This document shows, one piece after another, positions 29,279 through 39,236 of a stretch of 64,000 bases of DNA. Position numbers and translations under genes: made by a program. The stretch's first letter is position 1. Every line of letters begins with the position of its first letter. Source of the stretch: Candidatus Gastranaerophilales bacterium (GTDB lineage Bacteria > Cyanobacteriota > Vampirovibrionia > Gastranaerophilales > Gastranaerophilaceae). The notes beneath the pieces were generated by a model. The model searched no databases. It had not been told where the DNA came from and saw only the letters and a list, made by a program, of their open reading frames with translations. The stretch is taken from positions 62,001 through 126,000 of the forward strand of contig CALUUK010000004.1 in the NCBI GenBank assembly GCA_944323955.1, in the 5' to 3' direction.

Positions 29279-30174
29279 TGGCTGTAATAGATTCTCTGCT
29301 GAAAAATCGAATTGTAACGGGATTTACAATCGGGGTGCTGGTATTTGCCTGCATACTTTTAGGCGGCAAATGGCTGCTTGCTTTGCTGCTTGTTTTCATA
29401 ATAATTGCATCAAAAGAATATGCGGATATATTAAGAAATAAAGGATTTCTTCCGTTTTTTAAGGTTATTCTTGTTACTTCGGTATCTATGATTTTGGTTT
29501 CCGCAAGCGGATATGATAATTTAATACCGCTTGTGCTGCTTGCAGGTACCATAGGTTCTTTTCTTGCAGTACTGTTTAGAGGCAGACAGCCTTATATTGC
29601 AAACGTTGCAACAACAATTCTGGGATTTTTAATAGCGTGGATGCCTTGTCATGTTTGTCTTATAAGACAAATGGGAGAAGAAACTTCACTTTTTGGTATT
29701 TCTTTTAAACAGGGACTGTATTTTCTTATATTGATTTTCTTTGTTATATTGTTTACCGATATTGCAGCTTATTTCTTCGGGATAAGGTTTGGAAAACATA
29801 AATTATCACCAGTTATAAGTCCTAAAAAATCTGTTGAAGGAGCTTTAGCGGGTGGTGTGTGTGCGATTATTGCCGGACTTGTTATCGGAAAATTAATCGG
29901 TATTTCTTTATATCATTCATTTGTATTGAGCGTAATTGTTACCGTTATGGCGCAATTGGGCGATTTATCAGAGTCGTTGATAAAAAGAGATGCAGGTGTT
30001 AAAGATTCCGGACATTCACTCCCGGGGCATGGCGGATTTCTCGACAGGGCGGACAGCTATTTGTTTTCGGTGCCTGTTGCGTATTACTATATAAAATACT
30101 TTATTCTTTCAGGAATTACTTTTCCTGATATAGGAATTTTAATAACGAAAGTCTTAAATGTCATCTGCAGCTAA
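29278..30174 (+). CDS. cdsA: Phosphatidate cytidylyltransferase
   Basis: A 298-residue integral membrane enzyme making CDP-diacylglycerol, the branch point for phospholipids. It starts at GTG overlapping the frr stop. About eight hydrophobic segments are visible. The C-terminal CdsA signature runs from SPKKSVEGALAGG through GDLSESLIKRDAGVKDSG to PGHGGFLDRADS, with the metal-binding Asp residues intact. rnc starts inside its end (17-base overlap). Confidence 0.93.
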   Translation: MAVIDSLLKNRIVTGFTIGVLVFACILLGGKWLLALLLVFIIIASKEYADILRNKGFLPFFKVILVTSVSMILVSASGYDNLIPLVLLAGTIGSFLAVLFRGRQPYIANVATTILGFLIAWMPCHVCLIRQMGEETSLFGISFKQGLYFLILIFFVILFTDIAAYFFGIRFGKHKLSPVISPKKSVEGALAGGVCAIIAGLVIGKLIGISLYHSFVLSVIVTVMAQLGDLSESLIKRDAGVKDSGHSLPGHGGFLDRADSYLFSVPVAYYYIKYFILSGITFPDIGILITKVLNVICS

Positions 30175-30880
30175 CGAAAGAAAAATACTGTTAAAAAAAC
30201 TAAAGATAAAAAAGATTGATGAAGCGCTTTTAAATGAGGCGCTTACTCATCCTTCTTTTAATTTCGAAAGAAATATAGAAAATGCTCCTGATTATGAAAG
30301 ACTGGAATTTCTCGGTGATTCGGTTCTGCGTTTGAGCTTGAGTGATTACTTGTTTAGAAAATATCCAGATTATAACGAAGGAAAACTGACTAAAATAAGA
30401 AGTTATCTTGTAAGTGATGAATGCCTTGCCAAAATAGCCGTTTCTCTGTCTCTTGGCAGATATCTTAATATAGGTGTTCATGAAGCTAAAGACGGCGGCA
30501 GAGAAAAAGATTCGATACTTGCTTGTTCAATGGAAGCAATTTTAGGCGCAATATATACTGATTCAGGATTTGATAAGGCTAATGAGGTTATATATAATTT
30601 GTATTCTTCAATAGATATTGATATTAATAATATTCTGATTTCGTATAATCCGAAAGAGATATTGCAGCAGTATACGCAGGGATTAAACAAAGATTTGCCC
30701 GTTTATAAAACTGTAAGTGAATCGGGACCTGCTCATAAAAAAATATATGAAATCGCCGTTATTTATCAAAATAAAGAAATCGGCAGAGGCATTGCACCTA
30801 CAAAAAAAGAAGCTGAAAAAAAAGCGGCATTAAATGCACTGTGTGAGCTAAATATTAAAGAGGAAAAATTGAATGGCTGA
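30158..30880 (+). CDS. rnc: Ribonuclease III
   Basis: A 240-residue double-strand RNA nuclease. The catalytic domain has the signature YERLEFLGDSVL (~46) and the second acidic site ILACSMEAILGAIYTDSG (~120). The C-terminal dsRNA-binding domain runs from NPKEILQQYTQG to the PTKKEAEKKAALNAL helix. It matures rRNA and processes structured transcripts. It overlaps both neighbours (17 and 8 bases), so the cluster is translated as a coupled unit. Confidence 0.95.
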   Translation: MSSAANERKILLKKLKIKKIDEALLNEALTHPSFNFERNIENAPDYERLEFLGDSVLRLSLSDYLFRKYPDYNEGKLTKIRSYLVSDECLAKIAVSLSLGRYLNIGVHEAKDGGREKDSILACSMEAILGAIYTDSGFDKANEVIYNLYSSIDIDINNILISYNPKEILQQYTQGLNKDLPVYKTVSESGPAHKKIYEIAVIYQNKEIGRGIAPTKKEAEKKAALNALCELNIKEEKLNG

Positions 30881-31514
30881 ACGTATAATTGCTCCTTCTA
30901 TTCTTTCAAGTGACTTTGCTAATTTGCAAAGTGAAGTTGAAAAACTTGAAATTAACGGTGCCGATTGGATTCATGTTGATGTTATGGACGGGCATTTTGT
31001 TCCTAATATTACAATAGGCGCCCCTGTTGTTAAAGCACTCAAAAAGGTATGCTCTCTTCCTCTTGATGTGCATTTGATGATTGATAATCCCGAAAAATAT
31101 ATAAAAGATTTTGCGCTTGCAGGTAGTGATTATATAACATTTCATTATGAAGCGGCAAAAGATAAGGCGAAAGAAATTATCAATTTAATAAAGTCTTATA
31201 ATATTAAGGCAGGAATATCAATAAAACCAAAGACGACAGTGCGGGAAATCATTTCATATCTTGATATGGTTGATTTGGTTCTGATAATGACGGTAGAACC
31301 GGGATTTGGCGGACAGAAATTTATGACGGATTGTGCATTAAAAATAAAAGAACTTAAACAATATATAAAAAATGATACAATTATAGAAGTTGACGGCGGA
31401 ATAAATCCCGAAACAGCCGAAATATGTGCCGAATATGGTGCAAGAGCATTTGTTGCGGGTAATTATATTTTTGCTCATCAGAATATGAAAGAGGCAATTG
31501 CTTCATTGAGGTAA
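30873..31514 (+). CDS. rpe: Ribulose-phosphate 3-epimerase
   Basis: A 213-residue TIM-barrel enzyme that interconverts ribulose 5-phosphate and xylulose 5-phosphate. The start IAPSILSSDFANL, the metal-binding WIHVDVMDGHFVPN (~32), LDVHLMIDNPE (~64), VEPGFGGQKFM (~140) and the phosphate loop region EVDGGINPE are all present. Length is normal. It starts within the end of rnc and is followed 2 bases later by the nagA-like gene. Confidence 0.95.
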   Translation: MAERIIAPSILSSDFANLQSEVEKLEINGADWIHVDVMDGHFVPNITIGAPVVKALKKVCSLPLDVHLMIDNPEKYIKDFALAGSDYITFHYEAAKDKAKEIINLIKSYNIKAGISIKPKTTVREIISYLDMVDLVLIMTVEPGFGGQKFMTDCALKIKELKQYIKNDTIIEVDGGINPETAEICAEYGARAFVAGNYIFAHQNMKEAIASLR

Positions 31515-31516
31515 AT

Positions 31517-32446
31517 GTGAAAATTACAAAAGGACTTATTGAACAACATATCCATGGGGCGTTTGGTATTGATTTTATGACATGTGATATTGATGAACTG
31601 CTTTATTGTGCCGATTTATTGGCACAAAACGGAGTATGTGCATTTTTTCCCACTGTTATGACAGACGACTTGGATGTGATAAAAAACAGAATTGAAATAA
31701 TAAAAGAAGCGCAATCTTTACAAAATCAAAAAACCGCAAAAATATCAGGTATACACCTTGAAGGCCCTTTTATAAATCCTTCTGAGGCAGGAATACATGA
31801 AAAAAAATTCATTCTTCCTCTTGATATTGAACTTTACAAAAAAATACACGATGACATAATTAAAATTGTTACCATTGCTCCCGAACTAGACATGGAAGGC
31901 AGTTTTAGAAAATATTTGAATGAAAAAGGAATTAAAATCTCGGCAGGGCACACTCAAACAATTGATTTTAACATGGTTCACCAGATTACACATTTATATA
32001 ATGCAATGTCACGATTTCATCACAGAAATATTACGACAGCAGTAAAGGCACTCGTAAGTGATGATATTTATACTGAAATAATAGCTGATTCAGTGCATGT
32101 AAGTGATGATGTTTTAAAAATCACTTTTAAACAAAAACCTTTGAATAAAATAATTCTTATTTCTGATGCTCTTCCTTTGGCGCACAGTAATATAACAGAA
32201 GCTGTATTTGCAGGACAGAAAATATATAATCAAAACGGAAATTTAATAAATAAAGACGGAACAATTGCAGGCAGTTCCGGCCTTTTATGTGATATTGTAA
32301 AAAACCTTACCGATAAACGGATTATATCTTTTGAATCTGCACTTCAATGTTCGGCTTCAAATATAGCAAACTACCACGGTATACCTGATAATTTGGAAGT
32401 ATACTGGGATGAGTATAATAAAATTCAAAAAGTCCGGTTTAATTAA
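31517..32446 (+). CDS. nagA: N-acetylglucosamine-6-phosphate deacetylase, short form
   Basis: A 309-residue amidohydrolase starting at GTG. The barrel is recognisable: EQHIHGAFGIDF (~9, HxH), GIHLEGPFINPSEAG (~76, metal-binding Glu), SAGHT (~138), HLYNAMSRFHHR (~155) and SDALPLA (~216, catalytic Asp). Typical NagA proteins run to about 380 residues. Here the N-terminal part of the small beta-sandwich domain is missing and the C-terminus is short, although no frameshift is evident. It removes acetate from GlcNAc-6-P during amino-sugar recycling. It ends 4 bases into the convergent MerR-like gene. Confidence 0.8.
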   Translation: MKITKGLIEQHIHGAFGIDFMTCDIDELLYCADLLAQNGVCAFFPTVMTDDLDVIKNRIEIIKEAQSLQNQKTAKISGIHLEGPFINPSEAGIHEKKFILPLDIELYKKIHDDIIKIVTIAPELDMEGSFRKYLNEKGIKISAGHTQTIDFNMVHQITHLYNAMSRFHHRNITTAVKALVSDDIYTEIIADSVHVSDDVLKITFKQKPLNKIILISDALPLAHSNITEAVFAGQKIYNQNGNLINKDGTIAGSSGLLCDIVKNLTDKRIISFESALQCSASNIANYHGIPDNLEVYWDEYNKIQKVRFN

Positions 32447-32976
32447 AACAAATCTCCTTCGGAAGACGTTTTTGCATAAAATCCGAAAGGAACTTTTTTA
32501 AAAGAATTAATTTCTTTTTTTAATTTATAAATTTCTTTGTTTAATTCATTTATTTTGAAACGCATTGTTTCGTTTTCGGTTTTAACTCTTATAAGTTCCA
32601 AAACAACATCATCCATACCGTCAAGTTTTTCGTCCAGAATGGATGTAATATTCTTTGTCATGTTTTTTTCAATATCTTTAAGAGTTTCAACAAGTTTAAC
32701 TACGGATGCGCTTGTTATTGTGTTTGTACCTTGATAAGCTGTTGTCTTTATTGGTAAAGACATATTTTTTTCGGCATTTTCTTTACCTTTAAATGTCTTT
32801 AAAATTTTTGCATCATCTTTTGTAAAATAAGTAAGTCCTCTTGAATTTTTTTTGAGTTTAATATCAGCAATTTTGCATAATTCCTGAATGCCGGAATTAT
32901 CAATGCCAAGCATTTCGCGTATTTCTTTCGGTGAAAACTCCTTGTTCTCAACATCCTCTAGTATAGATAAACCCAT
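32443..32976 (-). CDS. MerR-like HTH protein with C-terminal coiled coil
   Basis: The frame allows a TTG start at 32982, but the ATG at 32976 is preferred because AGGGG lies 7 bases before it. The 177-residue product has an N-terminal MerR-type winged-helix segment (FSPKEIREMLGIDNSGIQELCKIADIKLKKNSRGLTYFTKDDAKIL, residues ~13-58). A ~50-residue linker follows, then a long heptad-rich coiled coil (from ~125: VKTENETMRFKINELNKEI). It resembles nucleoid or plasmid-type DNA-binding proteins that oligomerise through the coil. The target is unknown. A TATAAT box on the minus strand lies about 50 bases upstream. Confidence 0.65.
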   Translation of the reverse strand: MGLSILEDVENKEFSPKEIREMLGIDNSGIQELCKIADIKLKKNSRGLTYFTKDDAKILKTFKGKENAEKNMSLPIKTTAYQGTNTITSASVVKLVETLKDIEKNMTKNITSILDEKLDGMDDVVLELIRVKTENETMRFKINELNKEIYKLKKEINSFKKVPFGFYAKTSSEGDLF

Positions 32977-33137
32977 GTACAATCCCCTTTTAATTTAAAA
33001 GCATGACATCTTACTAGAATATTATATACTTCTTTTGTTTTGTTGTTTTTAAGATGAAGAATTATCTTTACATATCTTTTCATTTTGGCGTCTGATTTTT
33101 TACGGGTTAAAATATTATATAAGAACAGGAGTGTAAA

Positions 33138-34523
33138 ATGAAAAGTATAATATTGGTAGGAGGGTCAGGACAGAGACTTTGGCCTTTATCAAGAGATTTG
33201 TATCCAAAACCGTTTTTAAAGCTGCACGGAACAAAAAATTTTCTGCAAAATACATTTGAACTGGCAAGTTCTGTCGTTGCTCCCAAAAATATAATAACAA
33301 TAACCAATATTAAACATTCTTCCGATACAGAACTGCAGTTAAAAGAACTTTATAAATCTCCTGTTGTTATATCGGAGCCGATTGCAAAAAATACAGCCGG
33401 TGCTGTTGCATCTGCACTTACATATTTAAAGGATGAAAAAGATGAAATCCTTATTTTTATTCCCTGTGATTTCACTATAGAAGATAAAGAGGTATTTATA
33501 CAAACCGTACAAAAAGCAAAAGATCTTGCAAAAGACGGATATATTTGCGCTGTCGGAACAAAACCGACTTTCCCCGAAACGGGATACGGTTATATAAAAG
33601 CGGGAAGTAAATTAAAAAAAGGCAGAAAAATAGATCAGTTTAAAGAAAAGCCGTCTTTGGAAACCGCAAAAAAATATTTAAAAAACGGTAATTATTTCTG
33701 GAACTGCGGAATTTATATTGCGAAGAAGTCAGTATTAATTGATGCATTTGAAAAATATGCTCCGGATGTTATTTCCGGAATGAATAAATCTATGTTTGAT
33801 GAAAATAAAAAGATAAAATATTCTTTTTATGAAAATATTCCTTCTGTTTCAATAGATTATGCGGTCATTGAAAAAGCTGAAAATCTTGCAATGGTTGAAC
33901 TTGAAACAAAATGGTTTGATTTCGGTTCGTGGAAGTCCGTGTATGATAATTCCGAAAAAGATTCCAAAGGTAATGTTCTTCGGGGAAATGTTGTTACAAA
34001 TGGTGTAAAAAACTCTTTTGTATATTCTCAAAAAGAACTTGTTGCGGTTTCCGGCATGGACAATACGGTTGTTATTGAAACGGAAGATGCCATTTTAGTT
34101 TGTGATAAAAAAGAAGCACAAAATATTAATAAACTTGTTAAAATTCTTAAAGAAAAACAAAATGAAGTAACATCGATTCATAAAACAGTTTTTCGTCCCT
34201 GGGGTTTTTATACATGTTTAAACGGCGGAGACGGCTGGATGTCCAAAATAATTACCGTATCGGCGGGACATAAACTGTCACTTCAGTCACATAATCACCG
34301 TTCGGAACACTGGGTTGTTCTTGAAGGAACGGCCAGTGTGATTCTTGAGGGCAATCAATACCAGCTTGAAAAAAGACAAAGTATTGATATCCCTCTGGGA
34401 GCAAAACATTCTTTGCAAAATAACACCAGGTCTCCTTTAAAAATACTGGAGGTCCAAAAAGGTGATTATATATCCGAGGATGATATTATTCGTTATGAGG
34501 ATATATACGGCAGAGTAAAATAG
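33138..34523 (+). CDS. manC: Mannose-1-phosphate guanylyltransferase / mannose-6-phosphate isomerase-type protein
   Basis: A 461-residue two-domain protein. The N-terminal GDP-mannose pyrophosphorylase domain has GGSGQRLWPLSRDLYPKPFLKL (residues ~7-28) and the FKEKPS segment (~170). The C-terminal cupin of the type II phosphomannose isomerase runs from RPWGFYTCL (~354) through LSLQSHNHRSEHWVVLEGTA to the IPLGAKHSLQN strand, with the metal-binding His/Glu set intact. The product, GDP-mannose, feeds fucose, rhamnose or mannose glycans made by the glycosyltransferases in this window. An AGGAG site precedes the start. Confidence 0.9.
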   Translation: MKSIILVGGSGQRLWPLSRDLYPKPFLKLHGTKNFLQNTFELASSVVAPKNIITITNIKHSSDTELQLKELYKSPVVISEPIAKNTAGAVASALTYLKDEKDEILIFIPCDFTIEDKEVFIQTVQKAKDLAKDGYICAVGTKPTFPETGYGYIKAGSKLKKGRKIDQFKEKPSLETAKKYLKNGNYFWNCGIYIAKKSVLIDAFEKYAPDVISGMNKSMFDENKKIKYSFYENIPSVSIDYAVIEKAENLAMVELETKWFDFGSWKSVYDNSEKDSKGNVLRGNVVTNGVKNSFVYSQKELVAVSGMDNTVVIETEDAILVCDKKEAQNINKLVKILKEKQNEVTSIHKTVFRPWGFYTCLNGGDGWMSKIITVSAGHKLSLQSHNHRSEHWVVLEGTASVILEGNQYQLEKRQSIDIPLGAKHSLQNNTRSPLKILEVQKGDYISEDDIIRYEDIYGRVK

Positions 34524-34561
34524 TGATATAATCTGAAAATAAAGTTAGTAAGGAATATAAT

Positions 34562-36418
34562 ATGAGCAAAAATCAATCAATGGGCGTTTGGCTGGTAGTG
34601 GGTATATTAATTTTGTTTCTGGTTTCAACTCTTTTGGGCGGAACAACTACTTCAACAAAGTCATTATCTTATACGGAGTTTTTATCCAAAGTTAAAAATT
34701 CGGAAATAAAAGAAGTTGTTATTGATAACGAAAGTTTGGTTGCTGTTCCTGTTAACGATGAAATAAAAACAAATATAGACGGAAAAGAAACAGTGACAGC
34801 GTCTTTAAGATACAGAGTCAATATTCCTTTAAATGATTCTTCGTTTTATAAATTACTTCAAGACAACAATGTAAATATAGAAATAAAGAAATCAAATGAA
34901 TCTTCGCCGGCAATGGGGCTTATGGGTACTTTCTTCCCCATACTTCTAGTTATAATATTTTTTGTTATACTGGCGAAAATTATTCAAACAGGCGGTTCTC
35001 AGGCACTTTCTTTCGGAAAAAGCAAAGCAAAAATGATGCTTGACAGTAAAGTTAAAGTAACTTTTAACGATGTTGCAGGTATTGATGAAGAGAAACAAGA
35101 ACTTGAAGAAATAGTTGATTTCTTAAAAAACGGTGAAAAATATTTAAAACTCGGAGCAAAAATACCCAAAGGAGTTTTGCTTGTGGGAGCGCCGGGGACA
35201 GGTAAAACATTAATGGCAAAAGCTGTTGCGGGAGAAGCCGGTGTTCCGTTTTTCTCAATAAGCGGAAGTGATTTTGTTGAAATGTTCGTAGGTGTTGGTG
35301 CCTCAAGAGTAAGGGATTTATTTGAACAGGCGAAAAAACATCAACCCTGCATTGTATTTATTGATGAAATAGATGCGGTAGGACGTCAAAGAGGGGCAGG
35401 TCTTGGCGGCGGACATGATGAAAGAGAACAAACACTTAACCAGTTACTCGTTGAAATGGACGGCTTTGAGGCAAATACAAATATTATAATTATTGCTGCA
35501 ACAAACAGACCTGACATATTGGATAAAGCGCTTCTTCGTCCCGGCAGATTTGACAGGCAAATTATGGTCAGTATGCCTGATGTAAAAGGCAGAGAAGAAA
35601 TATTAAAGGTGCATGCAAAAGGAAAACCGCTGGGCAGCGATGTTGATCTTAAAGTACTTGCAAAACGTACTCCCGGTTTTACGGGTGCCGATATTCAAAG
35701 TTTACTGAATGAGTCAGCACTTCTTGCTGCAAGACGTAATAAAAACGTTATTAATATGGCTGAGGTTGATGATTCTATTGATAGGGTTATTGCCGGTATT
35801 GAAAAGAAAAGCAAGGTTCTGACAGATGAAGATAAAGAAATTACTTCTTACCACGAAGTAGGTCATGCACTTCTTGCAAAATTATTGGAAAATTGTAATG
35901 AGCTTCATAAGGTTACCATAATTCCGAGAGGCTATGCGCTTGGTATAACCTGGACAAAACCCGAAGATAACAAAGTCCATGTAAGTAAAGCCAAGTTATT
36001 GGATGAAATTACAATGACTCTTGGCGGTCGTGTTGCTGAAGAAATTGTGTTCGGTATTGATAAAATATCAACGGGCGCATCTCAAGATATAAAACAAGTT
36101 ACCGAAACAGCTAAAAAAATGGTATTTAAGTGGGGTATGTCCGAAAAAATGGGTACTATTGAATACGGTAAATCACAAGAACATGTGTTTATGGGAAGAG
36201 ATTTCGGTAATTCCAGAGATTTCTCCGAAGAATTTGCCGCTGAACTTGACAGAGAAGTTAAGAGAATTGTTGATGAAAGATATGCGATTGCAAAAGAGCT
36301 TTTGACTCAAAACAGAGATTTACTTGATGCGATTGCAAAAGAATTGCTGGAAAAAGAAACTCTGGATGATGAAGAAGTTACGGCGATTATTGATAAAATA
36401 AGACCAAAAGATATGTAA
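34562..36418 (+). CDS. ftsH: ATP-dependent zinc metalloprotease FtsH
   Basis: A 618-residue membrane-anchored AAA protease. It has two N-terminal transmembrane helices (residues ~9-27 and ~119-138) flanking a small periplasmic domain. Walker A is GAPGTGKT (~209), Walker [11 protein letters not shown], and the second region of homology includes [20 protein letters not shown]. The zinc site HEVGH lies near residue 431 and has its third ligand in the following helices. It degrades misfolded membrane proteins and short-lived regulators. The SD is weak (AAGGAA). It is followed by a membrane protein gene after 26 bases. Confidence 0.96.
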   Translation: MSKNQSMGVWLVVGILILFLVSTLLGGTTTSTKSLSYTEFLSKVKNSEIKEVVIDNESLVAVPVNDEIKTNIDGKETVTASLRYRVNIPLNDSSFYKLLQDNNVNIEIKKSNESSPAMGLMGTFFPILLVIIFFVILAKIIQTGGSQALSFGKSKAKMMLDSKVKVTFNDVAGIDEEKQELEEIVDFLKNGEKYLKLGAKIPKGVLLVGAPGTGKTLMAKAVAGEAGVPFFSISGSDFVEMFVGVGASRVRDLFEQAKKHQPCIVFIDEIDAVGRQRGAGLGGGHDEREQTLNQLLVEMDGFEANTNIIIIAATNRPDILDKALLRPGRFDRQIMVSMPDVKGREEILKVHAKGKPLGSDVDLKVLAKRTPGFTGADIQSLLNESALLAARRNKNVINMAEVDDSIDRVIAGIEKKSKVLTDEDKEITSYHEVGHALLAKLLENCNELHKVTIIPRGYALGITWTKPEDNKVHVSKAKLLDEITMTLGGRVAEEIVFGIDKISTGASQDIKQVTETAKKMVFKWGMSEKMGTIEYGKSQEHVFMGRDFGNSRDFSEEFAAELDREVKRIVDERYAIAKELLTQNRDLLDAIAKELLEKETLDDEEVTAIIDKIRPKDM

Positions 36419-36444
36419 ATAACTATATAAAGAGGACAGAGAGT

Positions 36445-37167
36445 ATGGCAGGTGTTATATCCGCATTCAGAAATATTACGAGTGACAGATTATGGATTAT
36501 AAAAGTTGCGGTTTTCTCCATTCCGTTATTTATGTATTTCCATGATAAAAAGGCCGTTTTATCAGTGTTTGTTCATGATTATATCTTCTTTGTGGCATTA
36601 GGCCTTTTTTATCTGGGAATTTCTTCTGTTTTGATAAACAGAAATATAAATAATAAAATGCCTATATTGCCTTTTATCTTTGATATATATGAAATTATAA
36701 TAAAAACAATAGGTTCCGTTCTCGCAACATTACCGAGTTTGATTATTGTATGTTATATTTTATATTTTGTTGAACATGTTGTCCATTTGGATAATGATAA
36801 TGTTGAAAATATCATAAAAATTTGTACGGCTGTTTTAATGTTTCCGTTTATATGTATGCCGGTTGTTGTTTTTAGTGCCAGAGGGAATATTCTTGATGTA
36901 TTTAAATCATTTAAAATCTTTTTTGACTGTGGCAGATTTATTGAACATTTTCTGGGATATATAATATACAGTGTTATCACCATAGGTTTAGCTGCATATT
37001 TGATTTATACGGGACTTGAACAGTATGTCGGCGTGGAAAGAATCTACGTGCAGATTTTGTATTCATTTTTAATTACATTATATGTATTAATGTTGTTTTC
37101 ATGGGCATCTGATTTATACGGAGATGTAATTCCCGAAATAGAAGAAAAAGGAAAATCAATAAGGTAA
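36445..37167 (+). CDS. Polytopic membrane protein of unknown function
   Basis: A 240-residue protein with about five or six hydrophobic segments (near residues 18-33, 44-63, 83-110, 125-145, 168-188 and 198-222) and a charged C-terminal tail. The overall shape resembles the DUF4013-type bacterial membrane proteins, but no diagnostic motif was recognised. It has a ribosome site (AGAGGA) and follows ftsH closely, so it may be co-transcribed and might be a quality-control partner; that is only context. It overlaps the convergent uvrB by 12 bases. Confidence 0.7.
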   Translation: MAGVISAFRNITSDRLWIIKVAVFSIPLFMYFHDKKAVLSVFVHDYIFFVALGLFYLGISSVLINRNINNKMPILPFIFDIYEIIIKTIGSVLATLPSLIIVCYILYFVEHVVHLDNDNVENIIKICTAVLMFPFICMPVVVFSARGNILDVFKSFKIFFDCGRFIEHFLGYIIYSVITIGLAAYLIYTGLEQYVGVERIYVQILYSFLITLYVLMLFSWASDLYGDVIPEIEEKGKSIR

Positions 37168-39150
37168 ATTTTTTAATTTCTTAATTTGGTTACGAATTTC
37201 GGCGGCTCTTTCAAAATCAAGAATTGATGCCGCTTTTTTCATTGCTTTTTCAAGTGAATCAAGCAGTTTAGGCAAATCTTTCGGCGAAATATTATTATCC
37301 ACCATTTCTTCCGCCACAATATCTTCTATATTTCTGTAGCTTGCAACAAGCTGCAGTAGATTATTTTCAATCGGCTTCTTTATCGTTTGAGGTGTTATGT
37401 TATGAATTTTGTTATATTCAAGCTGGAGTTTGCGTCTTCTTTCGGTTTCTTTTATTGCTCTGTCCATACTGTCGGTTATTTTATCAGCATACATTATTAC
37501 TTTTGAACAAACATTTCTTGCGGCTCTTCCTATTGTCTGGATTAAACTTGTCTCAGAGCGCAGAAATCCTTCTTTATCCGCATCCATAATTGCCACAAGT
37601 GAAACTTCGGGAATATCAAGACCTTCTCTTAAAAGGTTTACTCCGACAAGTACATCAAATACTCCCAATCGTAAATCTCTTAAAATTTCGACTCTTTCAA
37701 TAGATGATATTTCGCTATGCAGATATCTTACTTTTATTCCGAGCTGCAGCAGATAATCCGATAAATCTTCTGCCATTTTTTTTGTAAGTGTTGTAATAAG
37801 AACCCTGTATTTCTGTTGTGTTGTTTTTTTTATTTCTGCAATGAGATCATCAACCTGATTCAATGTCGGGCGAACAAAAATCTCAGGGTCAACAAGTCCG
37901 GTCGGTCTTATAATTTGTTCCGTAATTTGAGATGATATTTCTTTTTCAAAATCTCCCGGAGTAGCCGATACAAATATTTTTTGTCCGACTTTTGACCAAA
38001 ATTCATCAATGGTTAAAGGTCTGTTATCTTTAGCGCTGGGAAGCCGGAACCCGTAATCAACAAGCACGGTTTTTCTTGATTGGTCGCCGTTATACATTGC
38101 TTTTAACTGCGGAATTGTTACATGTGATTCATCTATTACGATAAGAAAATCATCGTTGAAATAATCCAATAAAGTAGCGGGCGGACTGCCTTTCGGACGT
38201 CTTTCTATAATACGTGAATAGTTTTCAATACCGCTGCAATATCCCATTTCTTTTATCATTTCAATGTCATAATTTGTTCTTTGCTCAATGCGTTGTGCTT
38301 CGATAAGTTTATTTTCAAATTCAAATTTTCTGACTTGTTCTTGAAGTTCCTGTCTTATAAGTTTTATTGTTTCTTCTTTATCCTCGTCTCCCGATATATA
38401 ATGAACTGCCGGAAAAATAACAGTAGAATCCAAATCTTCAACAATCTCGCCCGATACCGGATTAATTCGCGTAATTTTTTCGACTTCATCTCCGAATAAA
38501 GATATTCTTGTTATCATTTTTTCATATGCAGGCATGATTTCTATAATATCCCCGCGTGGTCTGAAGGTTGAACGTGTTAATTCAACATCATTTCTTGAAT
38601 ATTGAACATCAATAAGTGCTCTTAAAAAAGCATTTCTGTCTATTTCATCACCTTTATGAATTTCAAGTGCACCTTTAAAATATTGCTCGGGAAGTCCTAA
38701 TCCGTATATACAGCTTACGGAAGCAACAACTATAACATCATTTCTTTCATATAAACTTCTTGTTGTATTATGTCTGAGCCTGTCTATTTCATCGTTTATT
38801 GTTGCTGATTTTTCAATGTATGTATCACTCCTCGGGATATATGCTTCAGGCTGGTAGTAATCATAATAAGATATAAAATATTCAACGGCATTATTCGGAA
38901 AAAGCTCTTTAAATTCGTTATATAACTGTGCCGCAAGGGTTTTATTGTGCGCAATAACAAGTGTTTGTTTTTGCATTTTTTCAATAACATTAGCGATAGT
39001 ATATGTCTTACCTGAACCGGTTATTCCGAGCAGAGTCTGCGCATCATATCCGAGTCTAAGTCCTTCCGTCAATGCCTGAATCGCTTTAGGCTGATCTCCT
39101 GACGGTTTGTATTTTGAACATATTTCAAATTGTCTGTTGCTGCCAGTCAT
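37156..39150 (-). CDS. uvrB: Excinuclease ABC subunit B
   Basis: A 664-residue nucleotide-excision repair helicase. It has the family start [14 protein letters not shown], Walker [11 protein letters not shown] (~42), the beta-hairpin region [13 protein letters not shown] that clamps the DNA strand, DESHV (~345), and the helicase motifs [12 protein letters not shown] and QTIGRAARN. The C-terminal UVR motif ([14 protein letters not shown]) contacts UvrC. There is no ribosome site: a TATAAT box on this strand lies 7 bases from the ATG, so the message is probably leaderless. It diverges from the TPR gene. Confidence 0.96.
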   Translation of the reverse strand: MTGSNRQFEICSKYKPSGDQPKAIQALTEGLRLGYDAQTLLGITGSGKTYTIANVIEKMQKQTLVIAHNKTLAAQLYNEFKELFPNNAVEYFISYYDYYQPEAYIPRSDTYIEKSATINDEIDRLRHNTTRSLYERNDVIVVASVSCIYGLGLPEQYFKGALEIHKGDEIDRNAFLRALIDVQYSRNDVELTRSTFRPRGDIIEIMPAYEKMITRISLFGDEVEKITRINPVSGEIVEDLDSTVIFPAVHYISGDEDKEETIKLIRQELQEQVRKFEFENKLIEAQRIEQRTNYDIEMIKEMGYCSGIENYSRIIERRPKGSPPATLLDYFNDDFLIVIDESHVTIPQLKAMYNGDQSRKTVLVDYGFRLPSAKDNRPLTIDEFWSKVGQKIFVSATPGDFEKEISSQITEQIIRPTGLVDPEIFVRPTLNQVDDLIAEIKKTTQQKYRVLITTLTKKMAEDLSDYLLQLGIKVRYLHSEISSIERVEILRDLRLGVFDVLVGVNLLREGLDIPEVSLVAIMDADKEGFLRSETSLIQTIGRAARNVCSKVIMYADKITDSMDRAIKETERRRKLQLEYNKIHNITPQTIKKPIENNLLQLVASYRNIEDIVAEEMVDNNISPKDLPKLLDSLEKAMKKAASILDFERAAEIRNQIKKLKNLPY

Positions 39151-39157
39151 ATTTAAT

Positions 39158-39187
39158 ATTATAGAGAAACTTTCATTTAAAAATCAA
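39158..39187 (-). promoter_or_regulatory. uvrB promoter (leaderless)
   Basis: Read on the minus strand: TTGATT (39187-39182), an 18-base spacer, then TATAAT (39163-39158), with 7 bases to the uvrB ATG. Transcription would begin at the start codon or within 1-2 bases of it. Confidence 0.5.
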
Positions 39188-39220
39188 CACTGATTACTTT
39201 ACTAAATCGGCTATTGAAAA

Positions 39221-39226
39221 TATAAT
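39221..39226 (+). promoter_or_regulatory. -10 element for the TPR gene (near-leaderless)
   Basis: TATAAT ends 10 bases before the TPR protein ATG, with no ribosome site between. It lies back to back with the uvrB promoter in an 86-base divergent region. Confidence 0.45.
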
Positions 39227-39236
39227 TAGTATAACT

